From Granulicella sp. (GTDB lineage: Bacteria > Acidobacteriota > Terriglobia > Terriglobales > Acidobacteriaceae): a DNA stretch of 64,000 bases. The first letter of the stretch is position 1, and each line of letters begins with the position of its first letter. Under the pieces are notes generated by a model. That model worked only from the letters and a program-made list of their open reading frames with translations. It was not told the origin of the DNA and did not search any database. The stretch is taken from the NCBI GenBank assembly GCA_025357875.1, contig JANYLK010000139.1:1-64000 (forward strand), in the 5' to 3' direction. This document shows positions 16,446-25,762 of this stretch, one piece after another. Both the position numbers and the translations under genes were made by a program.

Positions 16446-18827
16446 TTGCGAAGCTTGAGTTGGCTAGCGCTGGCGACGATTGGAGTTCTGTACTGCTGGA
16501 ACGCTACGGGTTCAGCGCAGTCAGGGCGGATCTACACTGCGACCGACTATGCACAGGCCGAGAAGTTCATGGACTATTACGTAAAGCCTCTGGTCTACCA
16601 CTCGGTGGATCATCCAACGTGGCTCGGCGATGGCCGTTTTTGGTATCGCGACACTGGATCGGATGGAACTACTTACATGCTGGTGGATCCCGCGAAGCGG
16701 ACCAAAGCCCCGGCATTTGACCACATTAGACTGACGGCGGAGTTGAACGCTGCGAGCGGTGCAGGTAAATTACCGGGAATCCTGGGCGGTTCGGTCGATT
16801 TGGGCGATCTGCCAATCGATACGTTCACTTTAGAGGATCGCGACGGCGTCGCGCTGCTGACGATTGGCACGCATCGGGTGCGGTGCGATCTGCGCGCTAA
16901 TGGAGTCTGCGTGCACTCAGGCGAGGTATTTGGCGGAGCTCCGGGGGTGACCTACGATCTTTCACCAGATGGAAAACAGGCAGCATTTATTCGCAACAAT
17001 AATTTGTGGGTGCGCGATGTTGCCGACGCGCGCGACACGCAGTTGACCAAAGACGGTGTCGAGAATTTCGGTTACGCAACCGACAACGCAGGATGGATCC
17101 ACAGTGATAAACCAATCCTAGTCTGGTCCCGCGACTCGAAGAAGATTGCAACGTTTCAGCAGGATCAGCGCAAGGTTAGACGGATGTATGTGGTCAACAC
17201 GACCGATGGGCACCCCGCGCTCGAATCGTGGGCGTATCCGCTGGCTGGAGACGAGAACGTGACAATGATTGAAAGGGTCATTGTCGATGTGGCAAGACGC
17301 AAAGTGGTGCGATTGAAGATGCCGCCAGACCAGCATCGATCGACTCTGTGCGACGACGTAAGTTGCGCCGGAGGTCACGGCTGGGACGACGTGCAGTGGA
17401 GCGAGGACGGAGTGCATCTCGCATTCGTCTCGACATCGCGGGACCACAAACATGAGTGGCTTCGCGTGGCCGACGCCGCAAGTGGCGACGTGCGCGACGT
17501 GATGAACGAGACGGTAGTGACGTACTTCGAGAGCGGGAACGGCAAAGTGAACTGGCGCTATCTGCCGCGGTCGAACGAGGTCCTGTGGTTCTCCGAGCGC
17601 GACAACTGGGGGCAGATGTATCTCTACGATTTGACGTCGGGCAAGTTGAAAAACCAGATTACGCGTGGCGACGGCAATGTGACGCAGGTACTGCATGTAG
17701 ATGAACAGGCTCGCGCGATCTATTTCCTCGCGTGTGGTAAAGAGGCTGGACGTGATCCGTACTTCTCCGCGCTTTATCGCATCAACTTCGATGGCACGGG
17801 GATGAAGCTGCTGACTGCGGAAGACGCCGATCACGACGTTTCCATGTCGCCGGACGGTCGCAACTTTATAGACGTAGCGTCCACTCCTGAGACGCCGACG
17901 GTGGCAATTGTTCGCGATCGCGACGGCGACATGATGATCGAAGTTGCGCGGGAGGATATTTCAAAGCTTCGCTCGAAAGGATGGAAGCCGCTTACGCCGA
18001 TTACGGTGAAGGCGCGCGACGGCAAAACTGACTTGTACGGGTTCCTGTTCAAGCCTACGAACTTCGATCCCTCGAAGCGGTATCCGATCATCGATCATGT
18101 CTATCCTGGGCCGCAGACCGGATCTTGCGGCAGTCGCAGTTTCTCCGCTGCGCATAAGGACATGGAGTCGCTTGCGGAGTTGGGATTCGTTGTGGTGTGC
18201 ATTGACGGAATGGGTACGCCGGGACGATCGAAGAGCTTTCATGAAGCGCTCTTTGGCGACTTGGCCGATAACACGATTCCCGATCAGGTGGCTGCGATCA
18301 CGGAACTGGCCTCGCGATATCCATGGATCGACGTCGAACGCGCGGGCATCTATGGCCATTCAGGCGGCGGCGCGGCGACTGCAGCAGCGATGTTTCACTA
18401 TCCTGACTTCTTCAAGGTTGGCATCAGCGAAAGTGGTAATCACGACAATCGCGTCTACGAAGACGACTGGGCAGAGAAGTGGATCGGGCTGTTAAAGAAA
18501 AATGCGGACGGAACGACCAACTACGATAGCCAGGCAAATCAGAATTCCGCGAAGAATCTAAAAGGGCATCTTCTGTTGATGCATGGGACGATGGACGACA
18601 ACGTGCCGCCGAACAACACACTTTTGGTAGTCGACGCGCTGATCCGGTCGAACAAGGACTTTGACCTGCTGATGATTCCGAATGCAAAGCATGGCTATGG
18701 CGCAGCAAACAATTACGTCACGAGGCGGCGCTGGGATTACTTCGTGAAGTATCTGGCGGACGGAGTACCGCCGCACGAATATCAGATGAAGCCTGAGGTA
18801 CATCAGTCATTCGAGACTCTTCAATGA
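16446..18827 (+). CDS. secreted S9B dipeptidyl-peptidase IV-type serine peptidase
   Basis: A 793-residue protein starting at TTG 16446, chosen because GGAGGTG lies 7 bases upstream and a signal peptide (LAWLATIG-like, ending GSAQ) follows directly. An eight-bladed propeller (about 120-520; FTWSPDG-like blocks such as VTYDLSPDGKQAAF) precedes an alpha/beta-hydrolase domain. The catalytic triad is about S639 in YGHSGGGAA, D718 in MDDNVPP and H749 in AKHGYG. Such enzymes cut X-Pro or X-Ala dipeptides from peptides in the periplasm. Its stop codon (18825-18827) directly abuts the stop of the convergent lipase gene. Confidence 0.93.
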   Translation: MRSLSWLALATIGVLYCWNATGSAQSGRIYTATDYAQAEKFMDYYVKPLVYHSVDHPTWLGDGRFWYRDTGSDGTTYMLVDPAKRTKAPAFDHIRLTAELNAASGAGKLPGILGGSVDLGDLPIDTFTLEDRDGVALLTIGTHRVRCDLRANGVCVHSGEVFGGAPGVTYDLSPDGKQAAFIRNNNLWVRDVADARDTQLTKDGVENFGYATDNAGWIHSDKPILVWSRDSKKIATFQQDQRKVRRMYVVNTTDGHPALESWAYPLAGDENVTMIERVIVDVARRKVVRLKMPPDQHRSTLCDDVSCAGGHGWDDVQWSEDGVHLAFVSTSRDHKHEWLRVADAASGDVRDVMNETVVTYFESGNGKVNWRYLPRSNEVLWFSERDNWGQMYLYDLTSGKLKNQITRGDGNVTQVLHVDEQARAIYFLACGKEAGRDPYFSALYRINFDGTGMKLLTAEDADHDVSMSPDGRNFIDVASTPETPTVAIVRDRDGDMMIEVAREDISKLRSKGWKPLTPITVKARDGKTDLYGFLFKPTNFDPSKRYPIIDHVYPGPQTGSCGSRSFSAAHKDMESLAELGFVVVCIDGMGTPGRSKSFHEALFGDLADNTIPDQVAAITELASRYPWIDVERAGIYGHSGGGAATAAAMFHYPDFFKVGISESGNHDNRVYEDDWAEKWIGLLKKNADGTTNYDSQANQNSAKNLKGHLLLMHGTMDDNVPPNNTLLVVDALIRSNKDFDLLMIPNAKHGYGAANNYVTRRRWDYFVKYLADGVPPHEYQMKPEVHQSFETLQ

Positions 18828-19757
18828 CTATGTAAGCGCGCTGTCCATTGGTGGCTCGGAGGCGTCGATGCGCTCCTGGTTGGGAGAAGGATCGTGCGGC
18901 AAAGTAAACGACATTTTCTTCGGTTGCGGGCAGCATTCAACCCTCAGCGGATACTCTTCGACATTCAGTCCAGCCTTCGCGGCCATCAGGTAAAGGTACG
19001 TAGTGAGGTGGTGCATGCACAGGATGTGTTTTCCCACTGCATCGCCCGGATCCAGCACCGCTGTCGCTTCAACGTGGCGATACTGCGAGATGCGGCCGAG
19101 AAAGTCCGGTGGCACTTCCGTGATCAGGTCGGACTGGTTGGCTATGCGGATTGTCTTTGGAACATACTGGTTGAACACTTCGGCAAATCTGCTGTCTCCC
19201 GTGCGTGGGCTGGCATAGGTAAAAAGCGACACGTCCTTGTACTGCGTGTTCGCGGCTAGATCAAGAGCGAGCAAAGTTGCCAAAGCTGCTCCAAGACTGT
19301 GTCCGCAAATCGTAAGCGACTTCACTGGCTGAGGGAAGCTCATCGCTGCGATTGCGTCTCGGACGCGCGGCGAATCCTCGTGCGAGCCTACTCGAAGAGA
19401 CATGTAGACCTCGGTAAATCCGTCCTCCGTGTGGCCGGCGTCGGGCAGGAAAGGGCATGGCACCGCGAAGTAGCGGAAGTCGTGAAGCCACTCATGTATG
19501 CCGTGCGTGCCTCGTATGGCGACGACCACATTCCCTGCATCGTCTTGTGCGACGTAGCCGATTGAGACGACGAGTTCTCTGCGCGCGTCATTGCTTTCGG
19601 TAGCAAGGTCGTTGGCGAAGATGTTGCCCAGTACGGCATAGGAGATGGGCGCTCCCTGCATGGGCACGGTTACGTTTGTCCCGCATTCGGCATCGGGCGC
19701 GATGTCTGCAGCCGCCTTCACCAACCTGGCGTAATGGATTGCCGCTTGCCAGTCCAT
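18828..19757 (-). CDS. class 3 lipase-family protein (alpha/beta hydrolase)
   Basis: A 309-residue protein of the Lipase_3 family (PF01764). It shows the oxyanion region VVVAIRGTHGIHEWLHDF, nucleophile S154 in ICGHSLGAALATLL, catalytic D210 in RIANQSDLITEVPP and H250 in CMHHLTTYL, in the right order for a fungal-lipase-like triad. No signal peptide is visible, so it may act in the cytoplasm or use another route. Substrate is probably an acylglycerol or other lipid ester. The TAG stop at 18828-18830 touches the stop of the DPP-IV gene with no base between. Confidence 0.85.
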   Translation of the reverse strand: MDWQAAIHYARLVKAAADIAPDAECGTNVTVPMQGAPISYAVLGNIFANDLATESNDARRELVVSIGYVAQDDAGNVVVAIRGTHGIHEWLHDFRYFAVPCPFLPDAGHTEDGFTEVYMSLRVGSHEDSPRVRDAIAAMSFPQPVKSLTICGHSLGAALATLLALDLAANTQYKDVSLFTYASPRTGDSRFAEVFNQYVPKTIRIANQSDLITEVPPDFLGRISQYRHVEATAVLDPGDAVGKHILCMHHLTTYLYLMAAKAGLNVEEYPLRVECCPQPKKMSFTLPHDPSPNQERIDASEPPMDSALT

Positions 19758-19823
19758 ACCATTCTCCTTTGGTCAACATCCCGATTGACGTTACGACTGT
19801 TGCTTGCAAATGCAGACTAGCAC

Positions 19824-21122
19824 TTAGCGCATCAGCAGCGGGAGCGCGGTGAGGCACACCATCGCCTGGGCGGCTAGTATTGTGCCGGTGAGGACGAGGA
19901 ACAGCTTGCGGTAGCCGGTTTCGAGGGCGTCGGAGAAGGCCCCGCCGATAAAGGTGAACAGGAACGGCAGCGCCCACAACGACGGCGCAGTCACTGTCTG
20001 TGTGGTGACGATCGGCGCGAGCGCGAGGAACACCAGCAGCGGTGCAGTGTTGCCGAAGTATCGGCTGCGAGGCGCACCGATGTAGAGAAGCCCAGCGACC
20101 GCGGTAGCGATCAGGATGGGTACATTGAGCATGGTGCCTGCGAATCCGCGGGCGCCAACGAAGCTGCGTATGCCTGCGAGCGAGAACCAGAAGCGCGCCG
20201 CGCCGCCGGTGAAGACATAGCTGAATGCAGCGAGGTGGAATCCGTAGAACGCGAACAGGACGATGAGCGCGCCGATCGCAGAGAAGATCAAAATCTGCAT
20301 TACATAGCTGCGACGGCGGTCGGCGAGGTGCAGCATGAAGATTAACGAGGCAAAGAAGCCTGCGATTGCGGCCAGCACATGCGCCGCCGCGGTGAGGCCA
20401 AGGGCGAGCGTCAATAGCACGATGCGCGGACGCCACTTGCGGCGCGGTCCTTGCATCGCATGGGCGACTCCCATGGCGGCGTAGATGAGGCCGTACAGTC
20501 CCCACATCGCCAGGACATCATTGTTCGGCGTCACCGCCATAGCAATGACGGCGGGACAGAAGCAGTAAAGGCCGAGTGCGAGAAATCCTCCTTCGTTGCC
20601 GAAGAGGCGGCGCGAAACCCACCACAATCCGCCGCCAAGCCAGACGGCGAAGATAACGAACGGCAGGTGGATCAGGTAGATGACACTTGCCAGTTCGTGA
20701 CGCGCCTCCCAGGTCGAGCCGTTCAGCGAACTGCCTTCGTACAGGCGGTTCGCGGGTGCGCGGAAGTGATCCGCGGCGAGCAGCGTGAGACGCTGCAGCG
20801 TGAGCGGAAGTCCCGCCGCACGATAGGCAAAGGTTCCGTCGCCGTTGAGGTTGCCGCAGGTGGTGAAGTAGCCTGCGAGCGGCGAGGGACGCTCCCACAT
20901 CTCGCGACCACAGCGTGCGAAACGGTAGTCTGTGGTGGAGAGTTTCTGATGGCCGACTACCCAGAGGCACTCGCCGAAGAAGATCAGGAGCAGGAGTGCG
21001 GCGAGGCGTTGCGGGCGACCGATCTGAATGCGCGGCAATCTCAACGCACTCGGTCGGTCCGGTAGGACTTGCCGATCGGCAAGATCAGACTTCCCTTCCT
21101 CGACCTCAGTTTCATTCGGCAC
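19824..21122 (-). CDS. multi-pass membrane protein, GT39/ArnT-like glycosyltransferase candidate
   Basis: A 432-residue protein with about nine to ten membrane helices, starting at GTG 21122. After a first helix (LAALLLLIFFGECLWVV) comes a periplasmic loop with TTDYRFARCGREMW and NLNGDGTFAYR, then EARHELASVIYLIHLPFVI. This resembles the topology of GT39/PMT-type lipid-linked sugar transferases, but the hallmark acidic DE pair in the first loop is not convincing, so substrate and activity remain open. 66 bp upstream of the lipase gene and in the same direction, so possibly co-transcribed with it. Confidence 0.65.
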   Translation of the reverse strand: MPNETEVEEGKSDLADRQVLPDRPSALRLPRIQIGRPQRLAALLLLIFFGECLWVVGHQKLSTTDYRFARCGREMWERPSPLAGYFTTCGNLNGDGTFAYRAAGLPLTLQRLTLLAADHFRAPANRLYEGSSLNGSTWEARHELASVIYLIHLPFVIFAVWLGGGLWWVSRRLFGNEGGFLALGLYCFCPAVIAMAVTPNNDVLAMWGLYGLIYAAMGVAHAMQGPRRKWRPRIVLLTLALGLTAAAHVLAAIAGFFASLIFMLHLADRRRSYVMQILIFSAIGALIVLFAFYGFHLAAFSYVFTGGAARFWFSLAGIRSFVGARGFAGTMLNVPILIATAVAGLLYIGAPRSRYFGNTAPLLVFLALAPIVTTQTVTAPSLWALPFLFTFIGGAFSDALETGYRKLFLVLTGTILAAQAMVCLTALPLLMR

Positions 21123-21192
21123 GCTTTCGAGTGTAACGCGGCGTGCTGTTCAATCAGCATCAGAGCGGATGTATCGTAGGAGAAGAGGTGTT

Positions 21193-21630
21193 ATGCAGTC
21201 GCTTACGTTCACTCCTGGCCACGCTTTTCTGTCATCTGACTCGCCCGCGGTACCTTGGACCGTGGTCTTCGAGGACGAAGGCGTGGCTGGCTATTTCTAC
21301 GCTTGCGATCGGTCTCAGCAGAGTCACGACCAGAGCATTGTGGACGCGATGCTGATCTACAACGTTGCGGCGCTGGCGGCTAGCGATGCGGAGCTGGCTC
21401 GGCCGACCTCGGAGCGGATCGCTTCGGTGGAATGGTCACGCGATGGGCTGAAGGCTGTTCTGTATCTCGACGGCTTCGCGCAGGGACTTTTCGACTTTGG
21501 CGCTCGCTGCGGATATTGCCGAATGGACTTTCCCAACTTCCTGGGAGCTCAGGGTGACATCTGGAACCGGAGTAGCCACGCCTGGTCGGACGGGGCGCTG
21601 CAACAGTTCGAGGCGGCTTTGTACGCTTAG
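21193..21630 (+). CDS. DUF2251-like small protein
   Basis: A 145-residue soluble protein. The ATG at 21193 is preferred over the longer frame because GGAGAAGAGG lies just upstream and conservation-like sequence begins there. WTVVFEDEGVAGYFYACD and IVDAMLIYNVAAL match what I recall of the DUF2251 family. A CGYC-like pair occurs at RCGYCRMDF. Function unknown. It is divergent from the membrane protein gene at 21122. Confidence 0.7.
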   Translation: MQSLTFTPGHAFLSSDSPAVPWTVVFEDEGVAGYFYACDRSQQSHDQSIVDAMLIYNVAALAASDAELARPTSERIASVEWSRDGLKAVLYLDGFAQGLFDFGARCGYCRMDFPNFLGAQGDIWNRSSHAWSDGALQQFEAALYA

Positions 21631-21976
21631 GTGCCCCCTCCCCCCCATATCGATCTTGGGGATAAGACGTTATTAATCAGCTAGTTACGGGTGATCGATA
21701 TCTCCAAGATATGCTTTTCAAAAGACTTACCGCTAAATTCCTCTCCTATAGAGGGTTAGTGGATTAAATGCGGAAGGCTGCTGGGCACCGGTGGGCGCTC
21801 GACAGCCTTGATAATTTCTAATTACTTACCTAATACTATTTTATCAGGTTGACCATAACTGTTACGCCAACTATTTTTCCGCACGAAAGGTGCGTGGATA
21901 TTGGGGTTTGGCGATTGTGGAGGGCTGCGGGGGCTTGACACGCGGATTTGCTGAGGGATTTCGTAAAATATTTTTT
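21631..21976. other. AT-rich intergenic region without a gene
   Basis: About 350 bp, more AT-rich than its surroundings, with many stop codons in all frames. It begins with a C-run after the DUF2251-like gene and leads into the AIPR remnant. I see nothing functional in it. Confidence 0.5.
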
Positions 21977-22406
21977 TCAGGGGTCTTGACTGCGGTTTGG
22001 ATTACTCGGCGTGTGCTCGTGGAACGGTTGCGGCAAGGGCCGTTGCCGGTTGTTGGCGATCTTCTCCAACTCGCTGGCGCGTTCGATCGTCTTCCGTATC
22101 ACTTCAAAAGTGTGACCGCCATCTGCGATTCCGTACTTGAGGCCGTCAAGCTCATCTACGCTTTCATCCGGCTCAAGAGTGGGTTGGTAATACGGATCAC
22201 ACGAGCCGCATTGTCAAATTCGAACTTCTTACACCGATAGATAATCCCGCGGTTCTTGATGTGGAATTTTGCCGAAACAGTCTTCACCGTTTCCATCATG
22301 TCGTGTAAGGCTTCTTCCGCTTAGACGCTGGGCGCACGGTGGTATTTCCGCGGTCTAGCTTTGCGGCTTCTGTAAATGGAAGGCACGCTTCCAAGCGAAA
22401 TATTTG
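21977..22406 (-). pseudogene. truncated, frameshifted AIPR-family (abortive phage infection) gene
   Basis: Three minus-strand frames read in order give the N-terminal part of an AIPR-type protein: FRLEACLPFTEAAKLDRGNT..RPASKRKKPY (22406 to about 22300), then MMETVKTVSAKFHIKNRG..FEFDNAARVIRITNPLL (about 22300 to 22180), then DELDGLKYGIADGGHTFEVI..QPFHE (about 22180 to 22015). FHIKNRG and the GIADGGHT motif are hallmarks of the family (PF10592). Each frame ends in a stop shortly after the switch, so at least two frameshifts are needed, and the protein stops after roughly 130 of the several hundred residues expected. AIPR proteins are linked to phage abortive infection; this copy is dead. Confidence 0.72.
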
Positions 22407-22771
22407 GGGATTTTGGGGGTTTTTCAGGCGCTTGCAGTGGTCTGTGTCACGTACGGATACTTCGGATACCTTTGTGGGATACAACATATAAACACCTCAT
22501 TCGCAGCGTGTGCTGCTAGGTCAATAGTCGTCGGAAGCCAAACGGTCATCCGACGCCAGACAACGGCGCCACGTCCCCGATTGTTCTGCAAAGCCCTATT
22601 GCGGAGCTCGATCGACTTGGATTGGCAATCGATGCGGGGGCAGTTGAGGAAGCATGAAGTGCAGCGAACGAAGACCCCAAGTACAACACCGCTGCTGCGA
22701 GCCGTTTTCATTGCACACCTGTCGCCGGAGCAACAATACGCCGATCGAGTTGGCGTTAGAGACGACGTGCA

Positions 22772-22810
22772 GAAGCAGATTCCTTCGCTGCGCTACGGAA
22801 TGACAAAGGT
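22772..22810 (+). repeat. REP-like dispersed repeat, family 1 (copy 1)
   Basis: Core GATTCCTTCGCTGCGCTACG followed by GAATGACAAA: ATTCC and GGAAT form the outer arms of an imperfect hairpin around TTCGCTGCGCT. Other copies are at 22886, 37113, 39929, 45627 and 47931. Confidence 0.8.
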
Positions 22811-22885
22811 GGGAGTCTGTAATGGAGGCTAGGATCCTGTGGCCGGCATTCGCGGGCTAACTTTTGCGGTGGCGCGGCCAAAATC

Positions 22886-22917
22886 GGGGGGTTCTTCGCT
22901 GCGCTCTGAATGACAAA
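22886..22917 (+). repeat. REP-like dispersed repeat, family 1 (copy 2)
   Basis: GTTCTTCGCTGCGCTCTGAA then TGACAAAC, the same core as copy 1, about 50 bp downstream of the nucleotidase stop codon. Confidence 0.75.
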
Positions 22918-22966
22918 CAACGTGACCCATCATAAAAAATGTGAATTGTCCGGGTTGGGTCGCGGA

Positions 22967-23512
22967 TTACTTGCCACTGAGGAATAGGGTTTCGATTTCC
23001 TGCCAGTTGCGAACGCGGGTGTAGCCGGTGATGGCTTCGTTGTGGGGTGCGTCATAGAGGATGCCGGTGCCGGAGAAGAGCTCGAGTTGGCGCGGGTTGT
23101 CATCGATGAGGTAGTCCGCCAGGAGGATGGATTTGTTGCCGCAGAAGACAATGTGGGTGTGGGGGATGAACGGGAAGTAGCGTTCGAGCCAGCGATACTT
23201 GGCGTTGAAGGAACTGGGGACTTCCATGGCGGCGGAGGCGATAAATATCTCGTAGTGGCGCTGCATCTCGGCGAGGACGCGGGGGGCGTCGGGCATGACG
23301 TCGAGGTCTTCGAAGAAGTCTTCGGCGCGGAGGTAGTCGTCGAGGACGGCGTGATGGCGTTCGGGCACAACCTGCCAGAAGCGCTTGCCGCGAAGGTCTT
23401 CCTTGGTGAGATTGCCGTTGAACTCGCGGTTGTAGCGGAGGAGATGTTCGGCGACGGCGTCGGCCATGACCTCGTCCATGTCGACGCAGATGCGTTTGCG
23501 GGAAGTGCTCAT
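22967..23512 (-). CDS. 5'(3')-deoxyribonucleotidase, NT5C type (HAD superfamily)
   Basis: A 181-residue cytoplasmic protein. The start at MSTSRKR (23512) is chosen because HAD motif I must lie close to the N-terminus: CVDMDEVMAD with the nucleophile and acid aspartates. A longer frame to 23590 adds unrelated residues. Further family features are KRFWQVVPE, IASAAMEVP (motif II region), RYFPFIPHTHIVFCGNKS (motif III lysine) and LIDDNPRQLE (motif IV aspartates). The enzyme dephosphorylates nucleoside monophosphates, helping to balance dNTP pools. Two REP-like elements lie downstream. Confidence 0.88.
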   Translation of the reverse strand: MSTSRKRICVDMDEVMADAVAEHLLRYNREFNGNLTKEDLRGKRFWQVVPERHHAVLDDYLRAEDFFEDLDVMPDAPRVLAEMQRHYEIFIASAAMEVPSSFNAKYRWLERYFPFIPHTHIVFCGNKSILLADYLIDDNPRQLELFSGTGILYDAPHNEAITGYTRVRNWQEIETLFLSGK

Positions 23513-23619
23513 GGTTCCATTATCGCGGATGTGGGTCTGCAGCTCACGGCGGCAGGTTTGCGGGTGTGCTTCCGGGAAGGCCTTGAACATCCAGATGCAT
23601 CCGTACGTATCACAGGCTA

Positions 23620-24537
23620 ATGACTTTTCTTCGTTTTATAGCTCTTGGCTTTGCGCTCTCGCTCTTTGGCGCGGCGGGCTTTACGCAGCAACAAAATGTG
23701 TCCGCTAATGCGCCGACTGCCGACGCAATCATGGCACGTGTCGCTGTCAATCAGGATAGGACTGAGGAGGAGCGCGGCCACTATGTCTATGTTCAGCATG
23801 CCCGGGTCGTCTCCCGCAAAGGCAATCAGGTGATGTGCGAGGAGGTGACGGACTACCGTGTCACGCCGTCCGCAAGCGGTTCGCACCGGAATCTGATCAA
23901 GTTGGATGGGCGCGTGCTGGTCAAGCACAAGTATGCCGCATACACTTCGCTACTGCCCGCGAATGGAGGGGGCAAGACCGACGTGGAGAAAGACCACGAT
24001 TCAGTTTCTATTCAAATGGGCAATGTGGATACCGACCGCAGCCTGGTAGAAAACATGCGGAGGAATCTGACAGACGACAAGTCGAAAGATGGGATCAACG
24101 GACAGCTGTTCCCCCTGACTACGAAGGGGCAGGTGGACACGCTGTTCCATCTGGCGGGGCGAGAGCGGATTAATGGGCGCGACGTCTTCCATATCGATTT
24201 CCACCCGAAAGACAAGAACGACTTCGGATGGAAAGGCGATGCCTATATTGATGTCGACGCGTATCAGCCAGTGCTGATCCGAACCGACATGTCACGCAAG
24301 ATTCCGTTGGCGGTGCGGGCGTTGCTGGGCACCAATGTTCCGGGGCTGGGCTTCAGCGTCGTCTACGCGCCGCAGCCGGACGGCGTGTGGCTTCCGATTT
24401 CATTTGGGACAGAGTTCAAAATTCATGTGCTTTTCTTCTTTACGCGACAGATCATCCTTGACGCACAGAATCGTGATTTCGAGAAGACGCACGTTAGCTC
24501 GAAGATCGTTGGGAATGTGGATGGTGTTCAGCCGTGA
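23620..24537 (+). CDS. secreted protein, outer-membrane-lipoprotein-sorting-like fold
   Basis: A 305-residue protein with an N-terminal signal peptide (FIALGFALSLFGAAGFTQ). The body is beta-rich with segments such as YVYVQHARVVSRKG, HIDFHPKDKNDFGWKGDAYIDVDAYQPVLIRTDM and VVYAPQPDGVWLPISF, the type of sequence found in LolA-like or DUF4412-like periplasmic proteins. No catalytic motif is seen and function is unknown. It ends 15 bp before the convergent zinc-ribbon gene and is divergent from the nucleotidase. Confidence 0.75.
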   Translation: MTFLRFIALGFALSLFGAAGFTQQQNVSANAPTADAIMARVAVNQDRTEEERGHYVYVQHARVVSRKGNQVMCEEVTDYRVTPSASGSHRNLIKLDGRVLVKHKYAAYTSLLPANGGGKTDVEKDHDSVSIQMGNVDTDRSLVENMRRNLTDDKSKDGINGQLFPLTTKGQVDTLFHLAGRERINGRDVFHIDFHPKDKNDFGWKGDAYIDVDAYQPVLIRTDMSRKIPLAVRALLGTNVPGLGFSVVYAPQPDGVWLPISFGTEFKIHVLFFFTRQIILDAQNRDFEKTHVSSKIVGNVDGVQP

Positions 24538-24551
24538 CGGGGAACTGAAGG

Positions 24552-25358
24552 CTACAGGGAGCGAACGATTTGAGCGGCGATGCTTTCGACTGGGACGATT
24601 TTGTGGTCGGGTGAGTCTCGGGCGGGATCGTAGTAAAGCATGCGCCCGCAGTTCTCGCAGTACATGATGGTCTGGCTGGCTTCGGAGTCAGCGCTGTTGT
24701 CGCGGAGGTCATTCCAGCGCTGCGGACGCACCATCATCTGGCATGCGGTGCATTTCTGGTTGAGCGCTTCGGATACGGCGGTGCCCTTGCCTCGGGCGAT
24801 GCGGTCGTAGTTGGCGAGGGACGCTTCGCCGGTTGAAGTGAGGATGATTTCCGCGCGCAGGGCGGCGCGCTTGCTTTCGATGTCGAGGAGTGCTGCATGG
24901 TCGGCGGCGCTGGTGTCGGTTGCGCGAGCCCGCTCGCGTTCAAGGGTGGCGGTTGCTTCGGTTACTGCGGCGTCGGCGAGGACTTTCTGGGTGTCGAGGG
25001 CTTCGCCTCGCTCCATGCTCTCAAGCTCAGCGTCTTCGATTCGGCTGATCTCGGAGCGGGCGAAGGCGGCTTCGTGTTCGAGCGCCTCAAGCTGATGGGT
25101 GGTAGTGGTCATATCGAGCTTCTTTTTCGTACGCTCGAGCTTCTGCTTGAGATCGGCGATCTCGGACTCTTCTTTGCGGCGGAGCGCTTCCTCTTTGGCG
25201 ATGAGGTCGACCACGACGGCGCGCTGGCCTACGGTAGCCTTGGCTTTGGTGTCGAGTGCAGCAACTTGTTTTGCCAGGGTGGCCATCTGGTCGCGCAGGC
25301 GTTTTGCTTCGACATCGTGCGCCTGCAGGACAACCAGTTTTGCGAGATCCGGATGCAT
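24552..25358 (-). CDS. CdsZ/CT398-like coiled-coil protein with C4 zinc ribbon
   Basis: A 268-residue protein. Residues about 10-175 form a long antiparallel coiled coil (LQAHDVEAKRLRDQMATLA, ESEIADLKQKLERTKKK). The C-terminus holds a C4 zinc ribbon with C203, C206, C234 and C237 (KCTACQM and MYCENCGRM) followed by LYYDPA. This is the widespread zf-RING_7/C4-type zinc ribbon family (CT398, CdsZ). In Chlamydia the homologue binds type III secretion and sigma-54-related partners; in most bacteria the role is unknown. Confidence 0.88.
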   Translation of the reverse strand: MHPDLAKLVVLQAHDVEAKRLRDQMATLAKQVAALDTKAKATVGQRAVVVDLIAKEEALRRKEESEIADLKQKLERTKKKLDMTTTTHQLEALEHEAAFARSEISRIEDAELESMERGEALDTQKVLADAAVTEATATLERERARATDTSAADHAALLDIESKRAALRAEIILTSTGEASLANYDRIARGKGTAVSEALNQKCTACQMMVRPQRWNDLRDNSADSEASQTIMYCENCGRMLYYDPARDSPDHKIVPVESIAAQIVRSL

Positions 25359-25762
25359 CAGTGAGGGACCTTTCCATTTGCATTTGTGCGCACGACGCGG
25401 CGCAAAGCGCGCGCGCAGCGGAAAAGTTTGAGTCTAGCACGCGGGCCGGGTCGAGAGTGGGACGCTTAGTTGGGTGCGGTGGGCTTGGCGAGCTAACCAC
25501 CTGGCGCAGAACAACGTCCATGGGATGGAGAGTAGTCACGGCAGTGCCGATGCGCGCGATTATTCAGCCGTCAAGGCTGTCCACTGCTTTCGAGTTACCA
25601 AAGGGATAGATAGTCACATATTTTTGAGGTTTCCGCAGGAGCTGTGCGGTGTAGTCTGCACAGTAGGATTGATAGCTTCACTTCTTGTATTACTTTTCTC
25701 TGTCCCGCAGCCCGTTCGCGGACGATATCTGTCTGTGTGTAACCCGCACAAGGGGTTTCTCC
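25359..25762. other. intergenic region between divergent genes
   Basis: About 400 bp with the promoters of the zinc-ribbon gene (minus) and the response regulator (plus). The plus-strand frame that begins at ATG 25685 is open into the regulator but its first 26 residues are not REC-like. No RNA gene or repeat was recognised. Confidence 0.5.

Larger units (their letters stand above)
22407..22966. other. intergenic region with two REP-like repeats, no intact gene
   Basis: About 560 bp upstream of the AIPR remnant and downstream of the nucleotidase gene. Open frames here are not protein-like. It carries two REP-like elements at 22772-22810 and 22886-22917, in the same orientation. Confidence 0.55.

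Noticed and set aside
19588-20505. 305-codon minus-strand frame overlapping the membrane protein gene in another frame
   Set aside because: R/H/P-rich composition and overlap with a gene having clear membrane helices.
22404-22832. 142-codon plus-strand frame in the AIPR gap
   Set aside because: Its sequence runs through a REP-like repeat and opposite the AIPR remnant; no start signal.
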